Shown in pieces: positions 49,610-58,101 of a stretch of DNA of 64,000 bases. The notes beneath the pieces were generated by a model. It was not told where the DNA came from and made no database searches. It saw only the letters and a program-made list of their open reading frames with translations. How positions within the stretch are numbered: the first letter of the stretch is position 1; every line of letters begins with the position of its first letter. This stretch comes from an uncultured Lachnospiraceae bacterium (lineage in GTDB: Bacteria; Bacillota; Clostridia; Lachnospirales; Lachnospiraceae). The stretch is from the NCBI GenBank assembly GCA_910586255.1, contig CAJUHR010000021.1, forward strand, positions 1 through 64,000, in the 5' to 3' direction. The position numbers were made by a program, and so were the translations under genes.

Positions 49610-50743
49610 TTATTTTCCCAAAACGTGGTTGGCGATAACCACTCTCTGAATCTCTGAGGTTCCCTCGTAGATTGCCACCAGTCTGGCATCCCGGAACATG
49701 CGCTCAATGGGATAATCTTTCATGTAGCCATAGCCGCCGTGAAGCTGCAGGGCCCGGTAGGCAATATTGTTGCAGAGGTCGCCGCAGTAATACTTGGCCA
49801 TGGCTGCATTTTTGGAGTAAGGAAGCCCTGCATCCTTGAGCTCGGCAGCATGATATACAAGCTGTCTGCCGCACTCCACCCGGGTGGCCATGTCGGCAAT
49901 CTCAAACTGGGTGTTTTGAAGCTTGGAAATGGGACGGCCGAACTGTACCCGCTCCTTCACGTACTTGATGGCCTCATCCAAGGCGCCCTGAGCAATGCCA
50001 AGTCCCTGGGTGGCAACCGTGATCCTTCCGGAATCCAGGGTTGTCATACAGATTTTAAAGCCCTGCCCCTCTTTGCCCAAAAGATTTTCCTTGGGAACAC
50101 GGACATTTTCAAATATCAGGTCACAGGTGGGAGAGCCGTGCATACCCATCTTTTTCTCCACAGCACCCCGGGAGAAGCCTTCCCAGGCAGATTCCACAAT
50201 AAAGGCGCTGATGCCCTTGACGCCCTTAGCGGAGGGGTCGGTCTTGGCAAACACGGTTACAAAATCACAGTCCGGTCCCTGGGTGATGAAGCATTTGCGG
50301 CCGTTTAGAATATAGTAGTCTCCGTCCTTTTCTGCTGTGGTGGTGATGGCTGCCGTGTCGGAACCGGCTCCCGGCTCCGTGATGGCAAAGGCGCCAGTCA
50401 TGGTGCCCTCGGCCAAGGCCCGCAGGTATTTCTGCTTCTGCGCCTCATTGCCGAACAGCATCAGGGATCCGCCGGACAGGGAATTGGGCATCAGCTGGGA
50501 AGAGGCGCTGGCGTCTACCCGAGTAAATTCCTCCGTCACAATGGTGGCAGACACCGTGTCTCCGCCGCAGCCGCCGTACTCTTTGGGGATGGTGACGGCG
50601 TGGAAGCCACAGGCGATAATCTTGTCATGAAGCTCTTTTGGATATACGCCGGTCTCATCAATCTGAGCGGCATAAGGTGCAATCTCATTTTCTGCAAATT
50701 CTCTTGCAAGCTTTCTGATCATTTCATGTTTTTTGCTAAGCAT
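49610..50743 (-). CDS. Short-chain acyl-CoA dehydrogenase (butyryl-CoA type)
   Basis: A 377-residue flavoenzyme. Family marks: GAFAITEPGAGSDTAAITTT, ADYYILNGRKCFIT-like DYYILNGRKCFITQGP, AQGALDEAIKYVKERVQFGR, LHGGYGYMKDYPIERMFRDA, and the base Glu in AIYEGTSEIQRVVIANHVLG. Length and the YEGTSEIQ position fit butyryl-CoA dehydrogenases. With EtfBA it would reduce crotonyl-CoA or a similar enoyl-CoA. AGGAGGAAAAGG precedes the ATG. Confidence 0.94.
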   Translation of the reverse strand: MLSKKHEMIRKLAREFAENEIAPYAAQIDETGVYPKELHDKIIACGFHAVTIPKEYGGCGGDTVSATIVTEEFTRVDASASSQLMPNSLSGGSLMLFGNEAQKQKYLRALAEGTMTGAFAITEPGAGSDTAAITTTAEKDGDYYILNGRKCFITQGPDCDFVTVFAKTDPSAKGVKGISAFIVESAWEGFSRGAVEKKMGMHGSPTCDLIFENVRVPKENLLGKEGQGFKICMTTLDSGRITVATQGLGIAQGALDEAIKYVKERVQFGRPISKLQNTQFEIADMATRVECGRQLVYHAAELKDAGLPYSKNAAMAKYYCGDLCNNIAYRALQLHGGYGYMKDYPIERMFRDARLVAIYEGTSEIQRVVIANHVLGK

Positions 50744-50785
50744 TCCTTTTCCTCCTGAATGACTACGATTTGTTTCCGTAATGGT

Positions 50786-50828
50786 TTAAGCGGCAACGGT
50801 TCAGACAACTTTTGGACCGTTGCCTTAA
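50786..50828 (-). terminator. Hairpin between CoA-transferase and acyl-CoA dehydrogenase genes
   Basis: TTAAG-GGCAACGGT and ACCGTTGCC-TTAA arms with a 13-base loop. It has no T run, so it is more likely an attenuator or processing site than a full stop. Confidence 0.5.
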
Positions 50829-50839
50829 GTGAACAACAA

Positions 50840-52432
50840 TTATTTTTTCTCCTTGACGTCCATGATTTTTTTCAGGCCGCCCCAGGTCTCGTTAAAGATC
50901 TCCGCCGGCATCTGGGTTAAATCTTTGCTGATAATCGGGGAAAATTCCATCTGGTCCAGAATATCCTTCTGCAGATCGATTCCGGGAGCAATCTCTGTCA
51001 GCAGAAGTCCCTCCTTGGTGAGCTCAAACACACAGCGCTCGGTCACGTAGAGGATTCTCTTTCCCATATCTAAGGAGGCCTCGCCGTTAAAGGAGATCTG
51101 CTCGATCTCATTGACGAACTTTTTGCTGTTACCTTCCTTTATTACCTTGATATGTCCGTCACCGATCTCATACTGAGGGCCTTCGCCCTTTTTGAGACCG
51201 CCGGTGAAGGTAGCGGCAAATACCACCGTGCTGGCGCCGCCGGCCACATTCAAAAAGCCTCCTACGCCCATGCCCTCGCCGTAGCGCTTGCTCACATTGA
51301 CATTGCCGTTGGGTCCCACCTGAAGAACACCCAAAACACCCAGATCCAGAGCCCCTCCGTCATACAAATCAAACTCATCGGCCATCTCAATAGTAGCCTC
51401 CGCATTCCAGCAGCATCCAAAGTCATGGCTGCTGGCCGGCACGCCGCCGATTCCCCCTGCCTCTGTGGTCAGCGTAATGTCCTCCCCGCAGCCTTCCTCC
51501 GCAGCAACCGAGGAGACGGCCTCCGGAATCCCCACGCCCAGATTGACAATGGCTCCCTTGGTGAGCTCCATGGCAGCTCTTCTGGCAATGATTTTTCTGG
51601 CGCTGAATTTCTCCACCGGAATTGCGTCCAGAGGAATCCGAATCTCTCCGGAGAATACAGGATTATAATAGGTCTTTGAGGTCTGCCAGTGATATTCTGG
51701 TTTGGATACAAATACATAGTCCACCAAAATACCGGGAACAATCACATCTCTCGGCTTGATGCTTCCGGCCTCCACAATATTTTCCACCTGGCAGATGACA
51801 ATACCGCCGCAGGATCTGGCTGCCGCCGCCGCCGAGTACTGTCCCAGCTTATAGCCTTCCTTATAGCAGGTAATATTTCCCTTGGTATCGGCAATTGTTC
51901 CGCGAATCAGGGTCACATCCAGCTTAGGAAGCTTGTAGCGAAGCCATTCCTCCCCGCCAATCTCCAGAAGCTCTACCAAAGGCTCTGCAGCCTTGGCCTT
52001 TTCGTTCATGCAGCCTCCCTCTATCCGGGGATCCATCATACTTTTGAGACCGATCTTTGTGATAACACCTGGAGTGTGGGCCGCTATATGGCGACACATA
52101 ACGGACATTACGCCCTGGGGAAAATTAAAGATCTCTCCCAGATTGTCGCCGCTGAATTTGGTCATGGCAGGTCCGCAGCCGGTCAGATGGCCGCCCACCC
52201 CTCTTTTCAGAAAGCCCTCATGGGCTGCATGGGCCAGACCTCTGTCTCCCCGGTTGCCTGTGGCGGACTGCCAGTACATGGTAAGATCTCTGGGATGGCC
52301 GGTTTCAAGAAAGCTCTTTTCCAGCTCAATGAGAGCTTCCTCGGCAAAGCCGCCTAAGGTGATGCCAGTGTACATGATTGTGTCGCCATCATGAATCAGC
52401 TCGCTGACCTGATCGGAACGTATAATCTTCAT
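50840..52432 (-). CDS. Acyl-CoA:acetate CoA-transferase (family I, YdiF/propionate CoA-transferase-like)
   Basis: A 530-residue fused alpha-beta CoA-transferase. The alpha part has DGDTIMYTGITLGGFAEEAL and TGCGPAMTKFSGDNLGEIFN; the beta part has KGAIVNLGVGIPEAVSSVAA and TTEAGGIGGVPASSHDFGCC with the catalytic Glu. It would move CoA from acetyl- or butyryl-CoA to the incoming acid. It is the first gene of the operon, behind a sigma-54 type promoter. AGGAAGAAC precedes the ATG. Confidence 0.92.
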   Translation of the reverse strand: MKIIRSDQVSELIHDGDTIMYTGITLGGFAEEALIELEKSFLETGHPRDLTMYWQSATGNRGDRGLAHAAHEGFLKRGVGGHLTGCGPAMTKFSGDNLGEIFNFPQGVMSVMCRHIAAHTPGVITKIGLKSMMDPRIEGGCMNEKAKAAEPLVELLEIGGEEWLRYKLPKLDVTLIRGTIADTKGNITCYKEGYKLGQYSAAAAARSCGGIVICQVENIVEAGSIKPRDVIVPGILVDYVFVSKPEYHWQTSKTYYNPVFSGEIRIPLDAIPVEKFSARKIIARRAAMELTKGAIVNLGVGIPEAVSSVAAEEGCGEDITLTTEAGGIGGVPASSHDFGCCWNAEATIEMADEFDLYDGGALDLGVLGVLQVGPNGNVNVSKRYGEGMGVGGFLNVAGGASTVVFAATFTGGLKKGEGPQYEIGDGHIKVIKEGNSKKFVNEIEQISFNGEASLDMGKRILYVTERCVFELTKEGLLLTEIAPGIDLQKDILDQMEFSPIISKDLTQMPAEIFNETWGGLKKIMDVKEKK

Positions 52433-52491
52433 AAAATGTTCTTCCTTTCTGAATATTTAGCTGAACCAATACCTTCTTACTATTTTTTAAG

Positions 52492-52507
52492 AGCAATAAG
52501 TATGCCA
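52492..52507 (-). promoter_or_regulatory. Sigma-54 promoter of the CoA-transferase operon
   Basis: On the minus strand TGGCAT-ACTTA-TTGCT, an exact -24/-12 spacing match to TGGCAC-N5-TTGCW, 60 bases before the CoA-transferase ATG. Confidence 0.8.
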
Positions 52508-52697
52508 GTTTGTAAAAATGAATAAATTTTGTTTTTTAGAGAAGAAAATAAAAATTTCAGGCCCGGAAAACAGGATATTTCTTTGATTTTTTTCCGTATT
52601 CTAAAGAAAAACAGGCTGAGGAACCGAAATGAATCACCGGATCGGCACCTCTGCCTGTGTGGTTTTTTACAGAAAAATATACAAGACATTTTCTGTG

Positions 52698-52714
52698 TGT
52701 ATATTTTGTAGACA
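52698..52714. promoter_or_regulatory. Candidate activator site (TGTAT-N7-AGACA)
   Basis: TGTATATTTTGTAGACA lies about 190 bases upstream of the -24 box. It matches sites of the form TGTAT-N7-nnACA at 56177, 56232 and 58994, each upstream of another sigma-54 promoter. Confidence 0.45.
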
Positions 52715-52722
52715 GTTATTTT

Positions 52723-52917
52723 GTTACTGTTCACACCATGACTAATCACTTTGCCGATTAGTCATGAGCCAGTACAGTTATGGGGCCAAAGCATATGCCC
52801 CGGTCCGCACGACCTTTCGGTCGGTTCTGGACAAGCGCCACTGGCGCTTAGAACCGCCGCAGGCGATTTTAAATGGGCATATGCTGTTACGTTCACAGGG
52901 TACCTGTGAACAGTAAC
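52723..52917. repeat. Nested palindromic element with terminal inverted repeats
   Basis: The ends are GTTACTGTTCAC (52723-52734) and GTGAACAGTAAC (52906-52917). Inside lie CATGACTAATC/GATTAGTCATG (52737-52766), AGCATATGCCC/GGGCATATGCT (52790-52800 and 52875-52885) enclosing GGTTCT...AGAACC with AAGCGCC/GGCGCTT, and a final GTTCACAGG/CCTGTGAAC dyad. No protein is encoded. It ends one base before the activator stop codon, so it may also terminate that gene. Confidence 0.75.
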
Positions 52918-52918
52918 G

Positions 52919-54415
52919 TTATTTTAAACCGTATTTTTCCAGTTTTTCGTAGAAGGAACGCCGGGAAAGTCCCAGCTCATTGATGGCAATGCTTTTGTTA
53001 CCTTTGTTTCTTTCCAGAGCATCCCGGATCATCTGTCTTTCCAGTTCCTCAATGGCATCCTTAAGCCGCCGGGGGCCGGAGGGCTCCTTCTCTTCCTTGT
53101 AGAAATCTCCCCGCAGATACTGGGGCAGATCTTTGATTTCGATAATATTGCCGCTGCGGACGATCATGGCAAATTCAATGACATTCTGAAGCTCCCGCAC
53201 ATTGCCGGGCCAGTCATTTTCCTCCAGTATCCGCGTGACGCCCGGAGTAAGATCCGTGTTCTCATCTCCGCCATAATGCTTGATAAAGTACCGCACCAAA
53301 GGCATGATATCCTCTCTCCGCTCCCTCAGGGGCGGAATGCAGATGGGAACCACATGAAGCCGGTAATACAAATCTCCTCGAAATTCCTTTTTTTCCACCA
53401 TCTCTTCCAAATTTCGGTTGGTGGAGGCGATGACACGCACATCCAGCTTGATGGTTTTTGTGCCGCCGACCCGCTCCAGCTCCTTTTCCTGAAGAACCCG
53501 GAGAAGCTTGGCCTGCATGGAAAGGCTCATATCGCCGATCTCATCTAAAAGAATGGTTCCCTTGTTGGCCAACTCAAATTTGCCCAGCTTTCCTCCACGC
53601 TTGGCTCCGGTGAAGGCCCCGTCTTCATAGCCAAACAGCTCACTCTCCAAAAGATTTTCCGGAATAGAGGCGCAGTTGACCTTGATCATAGGCCGGTCCT
53701 TACGGGGGCTGGCTCCGTGGATGCACTTGGCCATTACCTCCTTGCCCACACCGCTTTCTCCCTGAATGAGCACCGTACAGCTTGTGGGAGACACCTTGGC
53801 CGCCAGCTCCAAGGATCTCTTTAGGTTTCGGTTGAGGCTGATGTAGGATTGAAAGGAGATGGGAAGCTCGGCCGTTTCCAGCTGGGAAGCCAAGTATTGA
53901 ACCATCTCCTTTGATTTCTGCAGGCGTCTTGTAAGACGCACGATCTCCGTCACATCTTTAAAAATAGCACACGCGCCGATTTTTTTCCTCTGTGAGTCAT
54001 AAAGGGGAAATGCATGGCCGATAGAATCGATATTTAATGACTGGATATATTCCATAGCTTCCGGGCCATCCTGCGGCGTTTCGGCATCCTTTAAAGAATC
54101 CAAATGCAGGGGAAGGGCCGGCTCCTTATAGCCCTTTTTGCCAGCCGGCTCTTCACCGGAGGGGAGGAGAACAACGCTCTCCTCCATCACCCGCAAAAGC
54201 TTGGCCTGTGGCTCTATGTCGTAAAGGCTTCGGCCTAAAAGCCGCTCCGGCTTGACACGCATACATTCTGCATAAAAACGGTTGATGTAGACTACGATTC
54301 CCTCGCAGTCTATGACAATGACTGCGTATTCCATGTTTTCCAGGATATCCAGCAGGGTGCCCAGTTCCCAGCGCTTAAAGTACTTTGTGGTTTTGAGTCT
54401 TGATTCTAAAGTCAT
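52919..54415 (-). CDS. Sigma-54 dependent transcriptional activator, PAS-AAA+-Fis
   Basis: A 498-residue enhancer-binding protein. The PAS domain (about 22-165, NMEYAVIVIDCEGIVVYINR) has an insert. The AAA+ domain (about 205-430) has Walker A GESGVGKEV, the sigma-54 contact loop FGYEDGAFTGAKRGG, Walker B GTILLDEIGDMSL and the Arg-finger region VRVIASTNRNLEEM. The Fis HTH ends the protein (NKGNKSIAINELGLSRRSFY). No receiver is present, so the PAS domain or a small ligand gives the signal. It lies in the middle of four sigma-54 type promoters and is the obvious regulator of all. It has its own transcript, reading minus. Confidence 0.95.
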   Translation of the reverse strand: MTLESRLKTTKYFKRWELGTLLDILENMEYAVIVIDCEGIVVYINRFYAECMRVKPERLLGRSLYDIEPQAKLLRVMEESVVLLPSGEEPAGKKGYKEPALPLHLDSLKDAETPQDGPEAMEYIQSLNIDSIGHAFPLYDSQRKKIGACAIFKDVTEIVRLTRRLQKSKEMVQYLASQLETAELPISFQSYISLNRNLKRSLELAAKVSPTSCTVLIQGESGVGKEVMAKCIHGASPRKDRPMIKVNCASIPENLLESELFGYEDGAFTGAKRGGKLGKFELANKGTILLDEIGDMSLSMQAKLLRVLQEKELERVGGTKTIKLDVRVIASTNRNLEEMVEKKEFRGDLYYRLHVVPICIPPLRERREDIMPLVRYFIKHYGGDENTDLTPGVTRILEENDWPGNVRELQNVIEFAMIVRSGNIIEIKDLPQYLRGDFYKEEKEPSGPRRLKDAIEELERQMIRDALERNKGNKSIAINELGLSRRSFYEKLEKYGLK

Positions 54416-54533
54416 TCGTTTCTCCCTTGGTGAGTGATTGGTAAAAAAGTTGTTAATTTTTTCTCAACATAGGTTTATTATAGCTGTTTTTTTGTTGGAA
54501 TTCAATGATTTAAATAGGCAGTTAATCAACGAC

Positions 54534-54570
54534 AAAAATTCAGGGTACTGAAATCAGTACCCCGAATTTT
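54534..54570 (-). terminator. Terminator of the GntP permease gene
   Basis: AAAATTC-GGGTACTG and CAGTACCC-GAATTTT arms with a four-base loop, T run on the minus strand. Confidence 0.85.
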
Positions 54571-54642
54571 CACGGGAGATCTCTGCAAATCGTGATATAA
54601 GCTAAGCAGATAAACACTTTTGTGGTTTGGCGTGTAGTTAAA

Positions 54643-55974
54643 TTATACAATACCAAACTGAGCGATAATGGAAAGGAACACTGCCACGATGAGAGGAATC
54701 ACTACGGAGCAGACACCCATGGGGCGGTAGCCTACCTTGTGGGGAAGTCTTGCCTGGGTCAGCTCGTTGATGATGGTGCCGTTGCTGGGAAGAGAGTCAA
54801 GCCCTCCGGAGCAAATGGTGGAAATACGATGAACAACCTGGGGATTCATGGCCAGTCCGCCTTCGGACACAGGGCCGATAAATCGGTTGGCCAACGCATT
54901 CAGAGCGATGGTCAGACCGCCTGCGGAAGAGCCGGCCACACCGGCAGCCACATTTACGGCGACAACCACCTGGAACTCGCCAGGTCCCGGAATGTTGTTC
55001 AAGGCGCCGCAGATGATGGCAAAGCCCGTGGTGGCTCCCACAACAGAGCCAAAGGCGATAACCATGGATGCGGTACACACGGAGTTGATGGACTGCATAG
55101 CGCCCCGCTTAAAAGTCTCGATCTTGGCACCCAGTCTTTTCCAATAAATAATATAACCTATAATAATACCGAAAGTTGCGGAAATATATACGGGCTGTTT
55201 TAACACATTCAGGCATACGATCAGCACGATAGAGGGAATCAGGCAGGTGATGATATTCATCTCCTTGAAATTCTCGTCCTCCTGCATCAGATTGACCTTG
55301 GCGATCTCTTCGCCTGTGGGAAGAAAGCCTTCATGGTTTTTCTCAACCTGGGTAATCTCCCATTTAAAGTAGATACCAGCCAGGATGATTGCCAGCAGAC
55401 ACCCGATCAGGCCCAGCACGGGAGCAGCCATGGCATTGGTTCCCAGGGCCTCGCCGGCGATTACATTATTTACGGAGGGAGAGCCTGGCGCCATGGTCAG
55501 AGCCAGCACACCGGCGCCCAGAATATTCACGCCATAAAGCCTCCACGGCACGTCCAGCTCCTGAAACATTTCCTTGGCGATTGCAATGACTGTGAAGAAA
55601 GCAACAAACACACTTACACCGCCGTAGCCTAAAATGAAGGAGAGAGCTGCCAGGGACCAGAGAGCCATGAGCTTCTCCCGCCCGGGGAATTTTCTGGCAA
55701 TGCGGCCAAATTTCAATCCAATGGATTTCGCCGCGCCGCTGTCGCCCATCATGGCTCCAAAGATGGCGCCGGTGAACATGGTCAGGAAATATTTTTGAAT
55801 AAATCCGGCCATACCTTCCATGTAAGCGCCGCTCATGCCCGCCGCCACATCCATGCCGCTGAAGATCAGCACAAGGATGGAGACCAAAGGCGCAACGATA
55901 ACCGCGGGAATCCCCTTGTAACATGTGTAGATCAATAGTGCCACTGCCAGAAGAATACCTATGATGCTTATCAT
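54643..55974 (-). CDS. GntP family permease (gluconate/organic acid type)
   Basis: A 443-residue, 12-helix inner-membrane permease. Family-like segments are PAVIVAPLVSILVLIFSGMD, FLTMFTGAIFGAMMGDSGAA, YGGVSVFVAFFTVIAIAKEM, TMAPGSPSVNNVIAGEALGT and the final DSLPSNGTIINELTQA. GntP members carry gluconate and short hydroxy acids; the cluster suggests a hydroxycarboxylate here. The ATG at 55974 has AAAGGGGGT in front; a longer frame (to 56043) reads through that site. A sigma-54 type promoter lies about 115 bases upstream. Confidence 0.88.
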   Translation of the reverse strand: MISIIGILLAVALLIYTCYKGIPAVIVAPLVSILVLIFSGMDVAAGMSGAYMEGMAGFIQKYFLTMFTGAIFGAMMGDSGAAKSIGLKFGRIARKFPGREKLMALWSLAALSFILGYGGVSVFVAFFTVIAIAKEMFQELDVPWRLYGVNILGAGVLALTMAPGSPSVNNVIAGEALGTNAMAAPVLGLIGCLLAIILAGIYFKWEITQVEKNHEGFLPTGEEIAKVNLMQEDENFKEMNIITCLIPSIVLIVCLNVLKQPVYISATFGIIIGYIIYWKRLGAKIETFKRGAMQSINSVCTASMVIAFGSVVGATTGFAIICGALNNIPGPGEFQVVVAVNVAAGVAGSSAGGLTIALNALANRFIGPVSEGGLAMNPQVVHRISTICSGGLDSLPSNGTIINELTQARLPHKVGYRPMGVCSVVIPLIVAVFLSIIAQFGIV

Positions 55975-56090
55975 TTCTTTACCCCCTTTAAGGTGAGACG
56001 CCGGGCAGCGGCCGCAAGCTCTTCCCGTGCGATAAAAGAACAACCGCCGTTGCCTCCCTTGTCTCTGTTAATTTATCAACAATATTAAAG

Positions 56091-56106
56091 AGCAAGTTCC
56101 CTGCCA
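56091..56106 (-). promoter_or_regulatory. Sigma-54 promoter of the GntP permease gene
   Basis: Minus strand TGGCAG-GGAAC-TTGCT, exact -24/-12 spacing. Confidence 0.78.
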
Positions 56107-56176
56107 ATTTTTTTCTCTCCCGAAAAAGCCTTAAAAAGTAAGAAAAACTATATTTTTTTCTCGGATTTAAAAAATA

Positions 56177-56193
56177 TGTATGTTTAATATACA
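56177..56193. promoter_or_regulatory. Candidate activator site (TGTAT-N7-ATACA)
   Basis: TGTATGTTTAATATACA, a symmetric site 70 bases upstream of the -24 box. Confidence 0.45.
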
Positions 56194-56231
56194 CTTTTGC
56201 TCTTAAACATTGTATCCTTTCTGCACAACGC

Positions 56232-56248
56232 TGTATATTTTTTGCACA
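56232..56248. promoter_or_regulatory. Candidate activator site (TGTAT-N7-GCACA)
   Basis: TGTATATTTTTTGCACA, a second site 125 bases upstream of the same promoter. Confidence 0.4.
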
Positions 56249-56342
56249 TTTTCAACATATAGACAGGATATCATTGTGCGATTTGTCATAATCATGTAAA
56301 ACAATATCATCATATTATATAATTTAGACACAGAGGCATTCA

Positions 56343-56383
56343 GCCTTGGAAAACGGGCCACCTTCCTCCCCGTTTTCCAAGGC
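56343..56383 (-). terminator. Terminator hairpin of the SDR gene
   Basis: GCCTTGGAAAACGGG and CCCGTTTTCCAAGGC, fifteen-base perfect arms, ten-base loop. No long T run, but well placed after the minus-strand SDR gene. Confidence 0.75.
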
Positions 56384-56421
56384 GTACCCCTTGAAACAAT
56401 CTATCTGTACAACAAAATCCT

Positions 56422-57213
56422 TTAGTTACAAGTAGTCCCCATATCAGCAGCAATATACGCGCCAGTAATAATACTTGATGCATCAGAAGCCAGGAACACA
56501 GCCACGGCAGCGATCTCTTTGATCTCCCCCAGCCGCTTCAAAGCTGTTTTTGCCAGAATCTGTTCCCGAACTCTGGGAATGGCCAAAGGAGCTTCATTGA
56601 TTGCAGTGGGAACATATCCCGGGCAGATGGCATTGGCTGTGATTCCATAGCGGCCCCACTCCATAGCCTCTGTCTTGGAAAGGCTGATCACACCAGATTT
56701 GGAGGCGCAGTAGGCAGCGATATTCTTGGTTCCCACCAGGCCGCCGGCAGAAGAAATGTTGATCACCCGTCCCTTGATTTCCTTTTCAATCATAACCTTG
56801 GCAGCCTCCGCGCCGCAGATGAATACGCCCTTTAAATCCGTATCCACCACCTCATCCCACTCGTCATCGGTCATTTCCACCACTCTCTTGGTAATTCCGA
56901 TACCGGCGTTGCAGACCATAATATCCAGTTTGCCGAAGGCCTCAACGGTTTTCTTTATCATGGCCTGGACCTCATCACGGTTTCTGACGTCAGCCTTGAA
57001 GCCGATGGTCTCGCCTCCCATCTCATTGATTTCCCCGGAAACCCGGTCGCAGTCAGCCTGGTCTAAGCCGTTGATGACCACCTTGGCGCCGTAGGCGCAG
57101 AAGGCCACAGCCATACCATAGCCGAGACCGGTACAGCTTCCGGTGATAATGGCGACCTTTCCTGTAAGGTCAAATGCAGGGATCTCAAAAGGTGTGTTTT
57201 TCAGTTCGATCAT
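56422..57213 (-). CDS. Short-chain dehydrogenase/reductase (SDR)
   Basis: A 263-residue classical SDR. It has the NAD(P) motif ITGSCTGLGYGMAVAFCAYG, VCNAGIGI, the catalytic Ser in NISSAGGLVG, YCASKSGVISLSKTEAMEWG with Tyr and Lys, and a C-terminal SDASSIITGAYIAADMGTTC. The order resembles gluconate 5-dehydrogenase and 3-oxoacyl reductase types. It would interconvert a hydroxyl and keto group in the substrate of the cluster. AAGGAGATAT precedes the ATG. It follows the YitT/YczE-like gene by 29 bases on the same transcript. Confidence 0.92.
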   Translation of the reverse strand: MIELKNTPFEIPAFDLTGKVAIITGSCTGLGYGMAVAFCAYGAKVVINGLDQADCDRVSGEINEMGGETIGFKADVRNRDEVQAMIKKTVEAFGKLDIMVCNAGIGITKRVVEMTDDEWDEVVDTDLKGVFICGAEAAKVMIEKEIKGRVINISSAGGLVGTKNIAAYCASKSGVISLSKTEAMEWGRYGITANAICPGYVPTAINEAPLAIPRVREQILAKTALKRLGEIKEIAAVAVFLASDASSIITGAYIAADMGTTCN

Positions 57214-57242
57214 GGTTTTATATCTCCTTTTCTATAAAATAA

Positions 57243-57905
57243 TTAATTTGTTTTGGCAGGAAGATTCAGGAAACCGGCAAGCCGGGGGCCCATGAACCGT
57301 CCCACATATTTGGAAAACCAGCCAATCATGACGGCTGAGATCAGAGTGCCCTCTCTCACGCCTTCCACTCTCCTTAAGAATACAAGAGAGATTACAAGAG
57401 CCAGCGCCACCATAGAGGAATCAAAAATAATCTTGCAGGTGCCAAAATCCTTTTTGGTCAGCCGTTCAATACAAACGGCCACCCCTTCCCCGGGCAGCAT
57501 GCCGAAATCCGACATAACCACTCCGCACACGCCCACAGCCAGGACAAAACAGCCAAAGATCAGATACGCCAGCCGGGCCACGTAGGACTGCGGGATAAAA
57601 CCGCCGAACAGGATGCCGGTCAAATCAATCAGCACCGCAAAGACAGAGCTTAAAATAAACTGGGTGAGAAACTTTCTCAGGGTGTATTCCTTGCCAAGGA
57701 CTACCTTCTGTATTACATAAAGAATGGCGTTTAAGTACATGGTGCAGGTACCCAGAGACTGTCCTACCACAAAAGAAAATGCAAAGGGAGCACTTGTGAT
57801 CGGTGAGATCCCCAGATTGCATACCTTGACTACGGTGATTCCGGCCGCATAGATAAATGAGCCAATGAGACAAACAATAATTTTTCTGATCAGATATTTA
57901 TTCAT
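57243..57905 (-). CDS. YitT/YczE-like integral membrane protein
   Basis: A 220-residue membrane protein with five to six helices: IIVCLIGSFIYAAGITVVKV, CNLGISPITSAPFAFSFVVG, FAVLIDLTGILFGGF, AYLIFGCFVLAVGVCGVVM, MVALALVISLVFL. The GISPITSAPFAFS loop and DFGMLPGEG are typical of the YczE/YyaS/YitT group. Transport is suspected for the group but unproven. It lies in the fermentation cluster upstream of the SDR gene, so an exporter or importer role for an intermediate is possible. GGGGGTATCAG precedes the ATG. Confidence 0.8.
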   Translation of the reverse strand: MNKYLIRKIIVCLIGSFIYAAGITVVKVCNLGISPITSAPFAFSFVVGQSLGTCTMYLNAILYVIQKVVLGKEYTLRKFLTQFILSSVFAVLIDLTGILFGGFIPQSYVARLAYLIFGCFVLAVGVCGVVMSDFGMLPGEGVAVCIERLTKKDFGTCKIIFDSSMVALALVISLVFLRRVEGVREGTLISAVMIGWFSKYVGRFMGPRLAGFLNLPAKTN

Positions 57906-57953
57906 CTGATACCCCCTTTACCTTTTTGATGTACTTTTGGAACTTCTTTTGTT

Positions 57954-57993
57954 GTTACTGTAAACAGTAACCTTTTGCTCCTTGTTTCTAAAC
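57954..57993. promoter_or_regulatory. Two palindromes upstream of the YitT/YczE-like gene
   Basis: GTTACTGT-AA-ACAGTAAC (57954-57971, perfect) and GTTTCT-AAAC-AGAAAC (about 57978-57993). The first has the same arms as the ends of the 52723-52917 element. They may be operators. A TGGCAC...GTGCA pair at about 58010-58026 has one base too many for a sigma-54 promoter. Confidence 0.5.
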
Positions 57994-58101
57994 AGAAACT
58001 TTATTTGCACCTGTCTGTGCCATTTGCTCTGTCCGCAGTTTTCCGCACGTAAAGGACGACTCCTCTGCATGATTAAAACAGCAAATTTTGTGCCAAAAGC
58101 A

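Noticed and set aside
58010..58026. Fifth sigma-54 promoter before the YitT/YczE-like gene
   Set aside because: TGGCAC and GTGCA are one base too far apart for the strict -24/-12 spacing.
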